Shown here piece after piece: positions 1-12,800 of a stretch of DNA of 64,000 nt. Under the pieces are notes generated by a model. It was not told the DNA's origin. It saw only the letters and a list, made by a program, of their open reading frames with translations, and searched no databases. Each line of letters begins with the position of its first letter. Position 1 is the first letter of the stretch. The DNA is from Siderastrea radians (Eukaryota; Cnidaria; Anthozoa; Scleractinia; Rhizangiidae): contig OZ024894.1 in assembly GCA_964017195.1 (NCBI GenBank), forward strand, positions 1,984,501-2,048,500, in the 5' to 3' direction. The position numbers and the translations under genes are program-made.

Positions 1-1909
1 AACGCAAACACACGACGGTGAATTTTCCTTTTTATAATAATAATAATATAATAGTAATAACTTTATTTACGTGTCAAGTGATCTAGCACCCAGTAAAGAC
101 AGGGCCCTATTTGGGGACACAGCTATTTTCTAATTAATTTTCTAAATAAGTTCTTCCAGAACTGATACGCCGTCCTTACAAATCCAGCTCCTGGATAATT
201 CGACTGCATTAGACAGGTTAAACGAGTCGGAATATAATCGCCAAGAAGTTTCAAAGATTGTGAAGACGTTTTCCTTCCCGTTAATCTCCCTAATTAATAG
301 TGTTTGGGACAGAAAATGGCCGCGAGAGCCTGAAACTGGTATCAAAGATTGGGTTTGAACAAATGGTACACGAATTTCCGTTTGGAACATTCCGTCCGGA
401 AAAACAGGACTACCTTTTCAGACGTTCCGTTGCTCCCGGAAATTTTCCACTGAAACGACCCGAAAAGTCGTGTACCATTTAATTTCCAACCGGAATTTCC
501 GGAAAGTTGTTGTAAACGGGTAAACAACCGATAATCGTCCCGGGCTAATTTTCTTTTTTACGCCCACTTCAAGGTGGCGGACTTCTGCCTTTTTCATTTG
601 TTTGAAAAAAGTTATAACGTTTTCAAATTCATAAAGCGCTAAACTGATATAAAACTAAGCACGATTCTACTTTTTTGCTTTAGCAATAGGTTGCAATTTA
701 TGTTTAGACAAATATGTCGTTGATCGTTATTAGAAAACGGCTGGAGTTGGCATAATGCAAGTTAGCTTGTTTACCCACTTTTACCCAGTTTACCCGCGTT
801 ATCTTTAGTTGACCCATGTCATCCTTAGCCTGAGAAAACAGCCGACGTTTCGCGAGGTCGCCACTTGAGCCCTCGCAAAACGACGTCTGAGTAACGAGCG
901 CCGAAATTCCATACTGATGACGCGTCATTACCCAGATCTAGGTAGTGCTTCTGACTGTTGAAACGCGAGGCAATTTCGTTTCAACCAATCAGAAGCACTG
1001 CCTAGGTTGGGTGGTGACGTGTCATCAGTATGGAATTTCTGCGCTCGTTACTCAGACGTCGTTTTGCGAGGGTTCAAGTGGCGACCCCCCGAAACGTCGA
1101 CTGTTTTCTCAGGCTATGTCATCTTTAGTTTTAATACCCATGGTATCCCTAGTTTACCCATGTTAAACGATCCTTATCAGTTTCAACAAAAATAATTGTT
1201 CAGTTAAAAAAAATTGGACTTTAAACTACACTTTAATTTTATGTAAATTTGTAGAGTTTTCTGATCGCGGGAATCTTATCCATCAATTTACAAGCTGAAA
1301 TGCGCTTTTGATCACGATAAGAAGAATTACTAATTTGCGGTAAAACAAGTCTTGCTAGTTAGCCTGTTTGTCTACTCTCTCGAGGGTTACTACCAATTGT
1401 GGGGTATGCAGGGAGGCTCCGCCCAAAATGAGTGGGCCTGCAGTATACGAAAGAGTAGCCGGTAGTTGTTATTGTGGTCTTTTAAAGGGTCGCCAAAACA
1501 CAAAAGGAATATCAGTTAAGTCTATATTCTAAAAGGGGGCAAAATTTTGGCAAAAATCACAACGCAAAAGTATACGAAAACCTGCGACTAGAAAACCTGA
1601 AAACCCGTGCAATGATCTGCTGCAGTTGTCGTAACTTTGTCATGGAGGTATAAAAAGATACAATTTTCATTTCTGGGTGTATGGAAGGAGTTTCATTTCG
1701 ATAAATATTAGTACATGAAAGTATATGGGTTTTGTACAACAGGGCGAAACTTCCCTTACGAAACTATTGAGTAAACCCACCCCCGATTTATGCCCTTAAT
1801 GTTTAGGACACACTTTGCACGCGGTCAAAGAGTTTTGTATTACTGAACTCCGTAAGCAAAGCCAAAGCAATCAAATCTCGTTTAGCATTCATTCAAACTC
1901 CGTTCTAAT
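1..1909. other. Repeat-rich non-coding stretch
   Basis: No convincing exon seen on either strand. The open frames here are short and unlike any family I recognise. The stretch holds an AT-rich start, a foldback element at 827-1115 (separate entry) set within degenerate repeats of an 'acccatg-tatcc-tagttt' type (about 770-1170), and a short fragment near 1385-1465 with the 'ggggttac...gaggctccgccc' signature. This lies downstream of the nAChR gene, which ends at 1910 on the minus strand. Confidence 0.6.
827..1115. repeat. Foldback (MITE-like) inverted repeat
   Basis: The arm at about 827-958 reads as the reverse complement of about 975-1115: 'agcctgagaaaaca' at 827 against 'tgttttctcaggct' ending at 1115, with the internal match continuing through 'cgccacttga' and 'ccatactgatgac'. 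Short similar words ('atgtcatc') flank both ends. This looks like a non-autonomous DNA element with long imperfect arms. There is no coding capacity. Confidence 0.75.
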
Positions 1910-2127
1910 TCACAATTCCCCTTTTCTAAATCGTGGTGACTTGAGCAAGACAGCCAACAATGTTATGATTATAGTGAGGAGATAAATCCAAGCAAACAGT
2001 CGATTGATTATCATCGCTGCCATTCGCCACTCTTCCCTCATGGTGTCTGCTTGTTCCTGTTTGAATATGTTGTCTGTTAAGGTCGTCATGTTGGTTTGCT
2101 CCTTGCCTCTGTTTTCACGTAATTTAA
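1910..2127 (-). CDS. nAChR last exon (end of intracellular loop, TM4)
   Basis: The frame ..EEWRMAAMIINRLFAWIYLL.. and ..AVLLKSPRF.. matches the pre-TM4 MA helix and TM4 of nAChRs (EW---A-V-DR---W). It stops at TGA 1912-1910. The best acceptor is TTTATTACAG at about 2128; from there the open frame needs a phase-1 upstream exon, which does not fit exon 7 (phase 0). At least one loop exon is therefore probably missing from my reading. A weaker in-phase acceptor (TTCAAACAG) lies at about 2055. Confidence 0.72.
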
Positions 2128-5100
2128 CTGTAATAAAGAGCATAGTGTATTATAAGTTGGCATAGAGTGGAGTGTCAGGCTTAAACCAAAACTGAAGCAA
2201 TCACTATGGCCATTAACAACTTAACGGACGCAAAACGGACGCAAACAATGCAGTGAACCAATCAGAACTACTTGTAGTTCTCCTAGTGTCAAGCGCGGCA
2301 AAACGTGTGCGAGAAGCTCACAATCGATTTTACTTCCGATTGTTTGAGAAAAATCGCGCGAGTTTTTGAAACCAAACACAGGGAACAGTAGCTGCAAAAC
2401 TAAAGCAAAAGGCCCAAATGTTCCACGAGGTGAGTTTCGTTGTACGTTTTTATATATAGAAAAAAAATTTTTGGTGGAAAATAGACCATTCGTTAAGCTC
2501 ATACGAAACAACATCCTGGACACGAGTGGCGAATTTTCCATATCCTCACTGGTGAGGATATCGACGACGATATTTCCCGCTTCTACACTGTTGTTTTTGC
2601 AAAACTGCTCTTGTCTACACTGAATAAAAGAAATTTACACGGCGGCTTGAAGATATTCAAAGATATGAATTTTATTTTCTCGCGGTAAAAAACAATATTT
2701 TTACTCACTCGCTCCGCTCTTTCGTAAAATATTGCTTTTACCACAAACGGTCACTGACATACGGTTTTTATCGTGGTGTATCCTGGTCGCGGTAAGTTGA
2801 CCGTCTTCGCCTTACTGTTTTCATGGCTAGAAACTGGCAGGAAAATCATGGCTTCGGCTAATATATAAGACAACTCAGTAATTATGGTATAACGGTAAAA
2901 TAGATGCTGTTTGTTGCTTGAATTTCTAAAAAGTGTGAAAAATCATTTTAAGTAAATATTAAAGACAAACTTAAAAAACCTCGACGTTTCGACGTCGTCA
3001 TGACGCCATTATCAAGAGCAAAATAATTATTCTGATTGCGAGAAGACCTATTAAAAGTTGAAAAAAGCTGAAAACACGTCGAAACGTCGAGGTTTTTCAA
3101 GTTTGTCTTTAATATTTACTTGTCTCTTCTTCAGCAAGTCTCTCTTGGTTAAAAATCATTTTAGCCTGTTTTTAGTAAACAACTGACCTTGTCGAAACTC
3201 TTGGACAATCTGCGCCTGCCGAACTCGCCCAGCGGATTTGCTCAAACGAACCAATCTTGCACAGTAGTTAAGCACACAAACCTAACGTGTGAGGAAAAAA
3301 CAAGTCAACTTTTCAGTACCAGGCAACAAATAGTATCATATTTTTCTTTTATCACTGCGTTCATAGAATTTGCCGGCAAGTAAAATGAAATAATATTCAT
3401 GAGTGCGCCTTTCTGTGGTTCTATTCCTAGAGATTGAATATTCAATTCCTACAGAGAAAAAAGTAAAGGATCACTTTTACTCGTTTCCAAGTTGACGTCT
3501 TAAGTCGAGATCAGATACGAAGCATAGGCGACGAAGTCACAAAACGCAAGCGACGAAATCACGAAACATGAGAGACAAATTCGCAAAACACGAGCGACGA
3601 AGTCTTGAAACATGATCGCGAAGGCACGACACGTGAGTGTCCAGGTCACGAAACACGAGCGACAAAGTCACGACTGAACAGGAGTTACAAAGTCACCAAT
3701 CATGATCAACGAAGTCACGGAACATGAGCGACGGAGTAACGAAACACAAGCGTTTTCGAAGTCGTGAAAACAAAAACAAAAAACAGACTGAAACAAACAA
3801 AAGCTATTAAAAAAACAACAACAACAACAACAACTACCTTTTCAATGACTTAGAAAATAACTTTTAAATGACTTATAAACCATTCGCAAAATGTCCCTGA
3901 ATTACCCTGATCCACGCGGGGATTGGGGTCGTGGTGTTGTCCGGATGGTAAAACCGCAGCATGAGGCAGGCCATGCCCATTGCCGCTGACACCTCGATTA
4001 TAGTGCAGGCGTAGTAGACAGCAATGAGGGGTATGACTTTGGAGGTGGCAGGTAGTTTGGCCTGGGAAAGAAAACATATATTTAAGTATTAGCTTTGACA
4101 GCTATCGGCAACTATCTAACAGAACTTTCACACCAGCGGTTTTGCGATGTGACATGCGTGGCGATTTTAAGTGCAGTTTCCAATCACCTGAATAGACATA
4201 ATACATCAAATTAGATAAAAGAGTCAGAAAACTAACTACGCCTTACTAATGAAGAAAGACGATATAACTGTCCTTGGAAATCACTCCACAGCTAGTTTGG
4301 CTGTGCGCATGCCAAAGTTATGGCCAAACCCAAGAATGTGTTTCGTGGCTCTTTGTTGGTAGTTGTTGTAGAGCATAATTATGTAAACTACCGACGATTT
4401 TTGTCGTGATTTAACGGCGTTTTATGGCGATTTGCATCGCAGTTTTGAAATGTTGTACAATTCTTTTCAGTCTGTCTGCTTCTAAAATGAACTTCAATGA
4501 TTTCTTGCTCTGAGCAGCATTTTTTCTGTTACTGTTTGTTTCTCAGTATTTTGCAAAGTAAAATTTGGAAATCAGTTTTCCACTTTCGAATAACCACTCT
4601 TGGGAGTTAAGGCTTTAAGCCACACGACAAAACAATCGATAAAGCTAAAAGTGAAGCTCGCTTACCATCAACATTAACAACAGAATTGTAAAGGACAACA
4701 GCACTGTCACACCAAACGACATTCTCTCCCCAGATTCCGGCGGCAACAGAAAGACGAGAAGGGTTAGGACTGCAATCAGTACGCATGGCAGAATAAAGTT
4801 CATCATGTAAAATAAAGTGCGCCTGCGCAACTCCAGGTGGTATGTCACATCCGGGAACTTTCCATCACAGCACTCGTATGTTAAAAGATTGCGCTGTGAT
4901 TTGACTTTAAGAAGAATCCACTCGCCATTTTCCACATACCTGTAAGTTACATAGTAACAGCAAGAGAGGATTAAGGCTATGCTCTCTTGGTAACAGTGAA
5001 TCAAAGCGTTGTTTTGGTTGATCAAGAGCCCATAACCCTGAGGCGATTTCGAGTAAGACGATGGGGGAAAGGGGTAGGAGGGGAAGAGAGGGGGGGGATT

Positions 5101-8100
5101 GACGAGCGCAAAAAGCGAGGGATATATGAGAAAGGTATTCCACCTCCTTTCTCAGGCTAACTTACGAGCTTAAATCTGCACCAGCTCTGCGAGGATGAAC
5201 ATCCAGAAAATCACTGCTGTAAGACCACGAACCAAACTTCAGCTCACACGTTTGATCGTCAAGCGGAAAATACGTGATGTCAATTTCACACGAGCTCGTG
5301 AAAATCACTGGGTTCAACCACGAGACGTTCCCGTCATGCTTCACGACCAGGCGAGCTGCGCCGCCACGCCCATCTGTCAGCTCCTCAGCACTGGGAAACA
5401 AAACAAAAATTTTTGACTTTCTAGTTTCAGGTCTGTGACTTGGAATTCACTTTTGATTTAAAGCGTTTCTATACGATGCGTCTTCACGTCTTTCTGCTTT
5501 GTTTCCTCGCTTTGGCTTGTCTTTCTGAGCAGGAAAAAAACCTGTTTTGTTTTTTAAAATCAGAATTTGATATTCTCAATTTATCTTTCTCCGTCGTTTT
5601 GTTTTGTTTCAAAAATAAACAATTTATATCATGGGAGAAAGAAAATATATTGGTATTTTTCTTAGTTTGTGATGTTTGTGAAAAAAGAATTCTAATTTTT
5701 ATTGGCGTCATACGAAGTACTTTTATTCGCTGTTGATTCGTTCGCTTTTGAAACAGATAAGTAAATCTTGCCGTTCTCAGTTAGCCACCATTTTTCTGAT
5801 GGTCCGCTTTTATGTTTTACTCTGACTGTCTTTAAAGAGCCAGTGTCACCCAGAGTGCTTTGCGCGCCGAGGTACATTTTTCATATATGAAAAATACGCC
5901 ATTTTCTTGATTGTCGTGAAGTCTGATTTGTATCTTCTTCCATCGCTGCCGTTAGCGATCCTAAAGCACTAGTGTGAATTTTGTCTTAACATTTAAGTGT
6001 CGCCTGAATTCTGAAGTGTTTTCGTCGTGGAGAAAGAGATCTTTAAATTGGATGCCTCGTAGGGTTCAGGAAAGTTGAGGCGAAGGCCGAGTCTTCCGGG
6101 CTCTGCCAAAGTTGTACGGCTGAAGGAGTCCGTATATCAGTAGCGGAGGGAAAGAAAAACATCTACGGGTTTCAGCAATAGTACTGACACTGCGTTTGCC
6201 GAAATAGTGCTACATTCGTTGCCGAATGAAAACAGTAGGAACGTTAATTTACTACAAAATAACAGTAGCTAAGGGCTTGCTCCAAAATAATGCTTATGGT
6301 CGTGAGCTTGTGCTGTTTTGCTTAATTATTCCTTGTGTTCACTGACTGTTAATGTTTTATTTTTGCAAAAAGTGTAAGTGGCTATTCTGGTTTTGCGTCC
6401 ATCGACATCGGTCGATGCGATCGATCGCGTGATCAATCGATCGGACTGTAATAGTTCCATGTATACGCATTGAATGCAAAGTCAGATCTTAGAGTAGTTT
6501 TCTCCAGTGACATCTAGCGGTGAAGACGTCAATATTCTTACTACTTGTTTTTGTCTTATTATTTTTATATCGAGTGGAAGAGGCTACTCTGGTTTTACTA
6601 GCCTGCGTAGCAAGCGTTTCCGTAGGGCTTTCCGCAGGTTGGAGGCGATTTTCGCTTTTTGGCTACGCAAAAATTGGGGCGAGTGCAACACTGATGGAAG
6701 CAGCGGGGAGGGGGAGGGGAGGCGAGAAAAGGAAACGCTTGCCCGCAAACCCCATGATTTTGAAAAACGCCCCTTTGACACTTTCGCAGCTGGATAAATT
6801 CACAGTGTGACAGCTGGTGAATAAAGTATTTTACGAATAACAGATCACCGGAGGATACAAATGTACTTCCATCAAAATCAAAACAAACTCTAAACGATCG
6901 CTTCAGGATGTGTCGTAATTTCACAGTTGAATTTGAAACTTTATCTCAGCCTGGAAAATCGAGTTTAGCTTCTTCGGAAAACCGTTTCAAAGCGTCGCAA
7001 AGAAAGGAGTCTTATGGAACAATTCCCGTTGATCTTTGCAGAGCGGTTGGAGTGAAAGTTGTTCAAAACTTGGAGCTATTTCCGGACCGTATGCCTGTGC
7101 AATTCTTGTGCTCGAAAAATTCGAAATTTAGGGGCATTATTCGAAGTTATTCGGAGTGCGATAGGTAGCGAGTCTGCTGTTTCCCAAACTCCGTCAAAAC
7201 AGTCTATCCACTTGTGTATTAAATCGGCTGCTCCAAACTCTATCAGGCAACAACCCTTGTCGCAAGAATGTTCGTGTAGATTCCTCCGTATCGGCAAGAG
7301 GTTACCGCAAGTCTTTGAGATCTGCCGTCGGATCAGGACAAAAATGATCTTGAGAGGAACTTCAGGTAAAAATAGTGATAGTGAGAAGAATTCCCCGATA
7401 TCGAGAACCAGTTCGTTGTGTTCATGCGGGTCACGCTCAAATGAACATACCTGGTTTGATTGACGGATTTATCACTTGGCAATCAACACTACCATGCCGC
7501 GCCAATCAGGAAACTCCGTTCGTGGACGAACGGGTTTTTCAAAATCGTGGGGTTTGCGGGCAAGCGTTTCCTTCTCTCCTTTCCCCTCCCCCTCCACGCA
7601 CTTTTTTGCGCCCGCCCCAATTTTCTCGCGGCCAGAAAAGCGAAAAGTGCATCGAACGTGCGGAAAGCCTTACCGAAACGCTTGCTACGCAGGCTATGGT
7701 TTTACGTCCATCGAGATCGATCGATCGATCGATCAATCGATCGGTTGTTGTCAAAGCTCCATACGCGTTGACTACAAAGTCAGATCTAGAGTTGTTTTCT
7801 CCGGTAACCAAACTGCCAATTAAACTTCAAAACAAAAACACCAGCGCGCAAAGCACTTTGGGTGACACTGGCTCTTTAAGGCTGGTTTACACATGCGATT
7901 TTTCTTGCGCTCTCCAGTGCAACTTTTGTTGTAAGCAGCGATTTCAATTCAATTTCTCTGCGAGTCGAGTGCAGTATTTTCTTGCCTTTTTACCAAACAT
8001 CGCCACCAAGTTGCATCAAGTTTCGAGCATGTTCGAAACCTCTGCGATATCGTGGCGACAAATCACACAGAAATCGTCGCTAGATTACACTTGCGATATT

Positions 8101-9779
8101 TATCGCAAGCTCAAGCGCGACAAAAATTGGGCAAAAAATTGCATGTGTAAACAGACCTTTAAAGAGCTAAATGGTTAACGTTATTTATTGCTGTATAATT
8201 AAAACTGTTTTTACTGATTTGCGGAATTGATAACCACTTCTTACCTATTAAGTAGCATAACATCAGGTAACCAGGCCTTTCCCGGATTGATAATCACTTG
8301 TGAGATATTTTCATAATCTGTTTTTTTCCAAGAAAGTCGAGGATCATTCCAAAACTGCAAATAGAACGCGTTAAATGATCAAAGGGTTGTTAGCATACAT
8401 TCACTCTCAACCTTTCCTCATTTGCTTCTTGGGCAGCATGACTCGAAGACGCTAAGGTCGAAAATGCACACATCTTAGCTCCGCGGTTTTTTAGAAACCG
8501 CTGACCAAATTGATCTTAGGGTACAAGTGTCTTTTGAAATAAGTTACGTTGCCGTTGCGTGTGCGCAACGCATGCGTAATTGTGGTAAAGGACGCGACGT
8601 AAACTTTCCTTACCTGTCTCACCCATACATTTGTAGTAATCACTTCCTCTTTTTCATCCTTTAAAAGAAAAGAAAAAAGAATCATTACAAAGGGAATAAG
8701 TTTTCGATTATTCGTATTAATAGAAGTGCTGGTCAGGTATCATCTTCGGTAACTTGTTTAAAACACTTCTTTCAGAGTCACTCTGTGTAATTTCTCGTTA
8801 TGGTAATTGAAACGAAACTTATTTTGACACATCCATGGAACTTCTAATGCAACGCTTTGGACACCGTCATTCAATTTTACTGACACTAGATTGAGTATCA
8901 GATATTGGTGACTTTTTAAGGTTATAACTGTGTTAGACGAGTTCTACGAAGGATTACATATCAAATTTGAACCAAGCTCAGGAAGACTGATATATATATA
9001 TATATATATATACACACCCGTTTTCAAAAAGGATTTCCGTTTTCGGATTCTCTCCAAAAAACGCACCCTTAGAGAAGCTGTGGATCATATGGAGGGGGGG
9101 GGGGAGTGGGTGGAGCAGTTTAATACTCTACCTCAACGACTCCGTCTAAAACGGCATAATTTTATACGCAGGATATTAAAAAGGTAAAAAAAAAATTTTT
9201 ACGGTATAATTATTTATTATGCTAATTTGACACTGTTTTGCCGTGCTGACCTTCTGAAATTCATTTTCTGGTTTTATTTGGGCTTAAGAGGTTTGCGCTG
9301 GGTTACCGACAAAATTTCATCTACAAATTTTTGACAAACATGTCGATCTTCACGGCTGAAAAAGTGGTCTTTATTACAATTTATTTAAACAAAAAAAGCA
9401 TGAATGTCTCACTCTGATGATATTTCATCAAGTTAAACAATGACTGGTGCCACATGCAAACGCATGAATGCACGTGCGACTGAACAAAAGTATAGATCTA
9501 TCTATATATTTCTCTGGAGGAAAACCTTTTTGAAAACGGGTATATATATATATATTATATATAATGAGTAAAGACCTTGTTACGGGTCTCGCAAACAATG
9601 CAAATCCTTGACCAACGGTAGGCGCTTGCTTGGATCACTAGGGCGATCGTGGACACTTGAAATACCAGGCGTTAATAAAAACTGAAATGTTACGGTCAAG
9701 AGTCCAACTCCAAGATAGCGTTGTTGGTTTAATAAGCGCTCAACGTTTCGACCATCACGGTCTTCATCAGGAGCACTAG

Positions 9780-9855
<76 letters not shown>

Positions 9856-12800
9856 CTATTTCAATTAACGTTATCAGATGAGAGCTTAAGCCTACGCGAC
9901 AAGACCGCAGGGTAATATGGGATTTTTTATACCAGAGTCAACATAATCAGCAGTACCTTGCTTGCCGTACAATAGCAAGTATATGGAAGAGTTTTTAAAG
10001 CATAAAAATTAAACAAAAGCCTGAAAGAATTATTTTCAGATAGTGTTTTCGTTTAAAACGTAATTTTTAATCGCAGACATATTTTTGTTTGTTGGTTTAA
10101 AACGGGATGCAAATTTAAAATTTGTGGGTACACGTGGAGAACGTGCATGGTATGTAAATTAGAAGTAGGAAAAACAGCATCATGAAAAATATGGAACATG
10201 AATTTTTGCAGTTCATGACAAGAACTAAAAACTCAAATGGAAAGCCAAATCAGGATTGCCGCTGACAATAATCGGATGGTGCCTATTTATTACTTCATAC
10301 TAAGTTCCCGACCAACTTCTAACAACCGTTAAACTAAGTCTGATTTGCAACTACCCACACCACCCCTCGATCTTGTTGCGTAAGCCTGAGTTGATCCGAC
10401 AACGTTAATTGAAATAGCTGTATATCATTCTGCTTTGCCTCGATCACTCTATCTAAGTAATGGGGCTGGCGTGACAAAATTATGAACTCACGTGACGAAA
10501 AGGCAGATGCATTAAGCTGTGAACTGGGCTCCTTGGTTGCAAGTTTCGGAGGTGTGAACTTTCGCATTGTAGCTTAGAAAAATGTCAAAGAGCGAGGAAA
10601 GTAGCGTTGAAAATTCAGAACATGTTAGTTTGATGAATTATAATAGGCAGGCTTACGGTCATGACATGGTTCAAGACAATGTTAAGAGATATGTTAAACA
10701 GTTCGAGCGGGGTAAGGAAGAATCGGAAAGAGAAGCGAATAAGAAAAAGCGAATACAAGAAGTAAACGATATTTCTAACAACTTTTACACGCTTGTTACG
10801 GACTTTTACGAGTATGGATACGGGAGGTCGTTCCACTTTGCCCCCGTTTTAAATGCGAGTAGCACCTTGAAGGAGTGTGTCGTAGCCTACGAGAAGGAAA
10901 TAGCGAGAACTATAAGGGCAGGACCTGGCATGAAGCTACTGGTAAGTGAACCCTACATAGAAGCCTACATGCATAGAATATTAGATTGTTGAATGTTATA
11001 GATAAGAGCTTTAAGCTCAGTTCGTTAAAATCAGTTCAGTAATATTTCTTCATAAAATTTTTAAATTACAAAACGAAACTCAGCATTATATTTTTGCAGC
11101 TGTTAATTCATTCATCGGATTTATGAATAACGAAATTAGGCGGGTTTTCATTGGCTGCGAGCGATCACCTCACCGAAGAAGTTACGAAGGTCGCTTATGA
11201 TCAAAGAATTGTGAAAGATATCAGAAGAGGTCATGGCCAATGGAGCGTCAAACTCTCTTATTTACAGAGTAAAATTATCGTGTTGACATTTATGCTCGTC
11301 ACCCTTAAATAGACTACACATCAAGTTTCCCAACCTTTTACCAACCTTTAAAGAAAGTTAGGAAAGAAAGGTTTATTCCAAATTTTAATCCCTTCATTTT
11401 TGTCTTAAAATTATGCATGATTATATGAACAGCAATGAACAACAAAATATTTTTCAGTTACCACGCATTTCATCGTTGAACGCTGACCATTGGTTTTACA
11501 TCACCTTTGATTTACCATTCATCCACAGACACAAAAGTTAGACCACCTTACACCACATAACAAACATCACCACAAGAAAATACTGTTACTAGCTTCCAGG
11601 CGAACGGTCACACTTTGCACTTTTATCAACAGACTCAAAACGTTAATTCCACCTTCTGCTGCGTAATAAACAGCCCCACAAGAAACTACTGCTTCTAGCT
11701 TACATGTGAACGGTCCCATTTTAGACTCTCTATCGGCACAGACTCTTAGAAACACCTTGTACATGTTAATAAACAGCACGACAAGAAAGTACTATCTTTT
11801 ATTTCAATGGTCACGCTTTAGGATTTCATCCACGGACTCAAAACTTAGAACCACGTTGCATTACATAGCCGTACCACTCAAATCCCGATTTTATAATTTA
11901 TGCTCACACATGAAGCTCTTCCGCACAGAATAAAGAGTGTGAGCTATATTGCACAGTTAGCTGTAGTCAAACGTGACAAATATCACACACAAGCCAACCT
12001 TCCGAGTAGTTGAAATGACAGCTGGAAATAACAGAAACTTTCCCTGAAAAGTGCAACGAATCATATCTAATCGCATCGCCTGAGGCAAACTTGGCTGGTT
12101 TCGCGTACAAGCGATTTTATCTTGCGCGTTTATAAGTGAAAACTCTCCTGTAGCAACCACGGAATCAATTAAGATTCTTGATAAACGCCTGTCTTACAGG
12201 ACGCGGGCTGTGGTGTAGGGGGACCCATGCTGGAGATTGCCAAGTTTTCTGGAGCCGAAGTTGTTGGCCTCAATCCTTGTGAATATCAGCTGAAGCGAGT
12301 CAGGTTTCATATAGCGCAAGAGAAAATGCAAGACCGCTGCAGTGGTGTCAAGGTCAGTATTTCTTGAGTAGCTTGCAAGAGTATGTTGGTAAGATAAAGG
12401 AAATTACATCTGGTCAATTGCAGAGAACAGAAAGCCGTTGTCAAAAAAAACGAGAATGACTGACGTTCTGGCTCAGTGTGTTGAGAGCGCTCGAAATCCC
12501 GGGGGGTTACTCCTTACAGCGCTGTAAGAGGAGATGAGCATCTTTTCTGCGCAACGCAAACAACCAACACAAAAAAATGCACGGGATGGGATTTTTGTTC
12601 TAGGGACATGGAAAGGGTACCATTCCAAAAAGAAAAAACAAGTAGGGTAAGGGTTTGTAGCGCAGAGCGGAGCCTCCCCGTACAAACCTTTCACGGGCGT
12701 GAAAGGTAACGACAACGCACATTGAGGCCTAGGATTATCAGTCAAATCAAATCCTAAATAGAGGGAGGGCTACACAAACTGCTACTACAGCTGGAATTCG

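Larger units (their letters stand above)
2144..3905. other. nAChR intron region with repeats
   Basis: This is the stretch between the TM3 and TM4 exons. I looked for the missing intracellular-loop exon (MX helix) and found no convincing candidate. It contains the foldback at 2951-3120, the degenerate tandem array at 3527-3752, and an imperfect CAA/ACA simple repeat near 3810-3835. Confidence 0.5.
8659..10581. other. nAChR intron 2, proximal part, with MITEs and TA repeats
   Basis: The stretch lies between nAChR exon 3 and the start of the nested SMT gene. No exon seen. It has TA microsatellites at 8989-9012 and 9782-9853 and two MITE-like elements, 9017-9540 and 9851-10422. A 'caacgtttcgaccatcacggtcttcatcag'-type repeat is at 9736-9770. 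The SMT start codon is only 160 bp past the second MITE. Confidence 0.6.

Noticed and set aside
3527..3752. Possible CRISPR-like array
   Set aside because: Units of about 20 bp are contiguous and degenerate with no unique spacers; an ordinary eukaryotic tandem repeat.
6507..6810. Two overlapping 96-codon frames
   Set aside because: They overlap the left inner arm of the foldback complex and mirror frames at 7460-7823; repeat sequence, not genes.
7375..8178. 267-codon open frame on the plus strand
   Set aside because: It runs through both arms of foldback repeats and GATC-rich simple sequence, and has no protein-like composition or family resemblance. Repeat-derived.
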